Part shown: piece after piece, positions 9,142 through 9,442 of the stretch | Layout: every line of letters starts with the position of its first letter | Position numbering within the stretch: position 1 is the stretch's first letter | Assembly: GCA_031411575.1 (NCBI GenBank) | Contig: JANOBJ010000122.1 | Location: 1-9,442 of the forward strand | Direction of reading: 5' to 3' | DNA length: 9,442 bases | Origin: JANOBJ01 sp031411575 | GTDB taxonomy: Bacteria > Pseudomonadota > Gammaproteobacteria > Burkholderiales > Burkholderiaceae_C | Made by a program: the position numbers and the translations under genes | The notes under the pieces: model-generated | Seen by the model: the letters and a program-made list of their open reading frames with translations, nothing else | Databases searched by the model: none | Told to the model about the DNA's origin: nothing

Positions 9142-9442
9142 TCAATCGAGGTTCTTGCCGATCATGCGGATCAGGAACACCGCCGCGATGTTGGCCAGTA
9201 CCACCGCGAACAGCGCGCCGGCCGAAGCCACGCCGACGTCGAAGTTCATCAGCGCCTGCTTGAAGATCAGGAAGGCGAGGTTGGTGCTCTCGTTGCCGGG
9301 TCCACCACCGGTCGTGGTGAAGATCTCGGCGAAGACACCGATCAGAAAAATCATCTCGATCATGACGACGACGGCGATCGGCCGCGCCAGGTGCGGCAGC
9401 GTCAGGAACCAGAACTTCTGCAGCGCATTGGCGCCGTCCATG
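9142..9442 (-). CDS. Polyol ABC transporter inner-membrane permease (SmoF/MtlF type), C-terminal part only
   Basis: Only the last 99-100 codons are in the window; the gene runs off the right edge, and the Met at 9441 is internal. Seen: the tail of the EAA loop (MDGANALQKF...TLPHL), which pairs with the ATPase, followed by a hydrophobic segment (IAVVVMIEMIFLIGVFAEIF), the conserved TTGGGPGNEST turn, and a final membrane segment (GALFAVVLANIAAVFLI). This is the standard C-terminal end of MalF-type sugar permeases of the 290-310-residue class. It stands first of the operon genes visible here; a solute-binding protein gene is expected further upstream but cannot be seen. Confidence 0.92.
   Translation of the reverse strand, partial: MDGANALQKFWFLTLPHLARPIAVVVMIEMIFLIGVFAEIFTTTGGGPGNESTNLAFLIFKQALMNFDVGVASAGALFAVVLANIAAVFLIRMIGKNLD

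Noticed and set aside
8340..9263. A 307-codon stop-free frame on the plus strand opposite the permease genes
   Set aside because: The product is Gln/Arg/His-rich and lacks motifs; the minus-strand permease frame carries the family signatures.

Overview
The window is GC-rich (visibly well above 60%) and gene-dense. It reads as a chromosomal piece of a betaproteobacterium, most likely Burkholderiales and close to Comamonadaceae. The grounds are codon use, the hppA gene with a C-terminal OmpA-like extension, and a polyol ABC-transport operon of a kind common there. The family placement is inference; there is no rRNA or other marker in the window.

Left part (1-2308, + strand): the 3' nine-tenths or so of hppA, a membrane-bound proton-pumping pyrophosphatase of the K+-independent type. 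An Ala/Pro-rich linker and an OmpA-like peptidoglycan-binding domain are fused to its C-terminus. It ends in a clear intrinsic terminator (about 2353-2377). A 203-base convergent intergenic region (2309-2511) holds that terminator, an AT-rich palindrome and a GC-rich hairpin, but no gene.

Right part (2512-9442, all - strand): seven genes in close array, transcribed right to left, probably one operon whose start and promoter lie beyond the right edge. In transcription order they are: inner-membrane permease 1 (3' end only), permease 2, a MalK/SmoK-type ATPase, a polyol dehydrogenase closest to D-arabinitol 4-dehydrogenase (DalD), a short-chain dehydrogenase closest to sorbitol dehydrogenase SmoS, an AraC-type regulator, and xylulokinase XylB. 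Gaps run from a 4-base overlap to about 46 bases.

Inferred job: the ABC transporter imports sugar alcohols. The DalD-like enzyme oxidises D-arabitol to D-xylulose (possibly also D-mannitol to D-fructose), and the SmoS-like enzyme oxidises D-sorbitol to D-fructose or galactitol to tagatose. XylB feeds xylulose into the pentose phosphate pathway as xylulose 5-phosphate. The AraC-type protein probably senses a polyol and activates the operon. The solute-binding protein gene, expected upstream of permease 1, is outside the window, and no fructokinase is seen here. The content parallels the known mtl operon of Pseudomonas fluorescens and the smo polyol operon of Rhodobacter sphaeroides, so this half is an accessory catabolic operon of a known kind, not a new system. 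The least ordinary feature is the pyrophosphatase-OmpA fusion.
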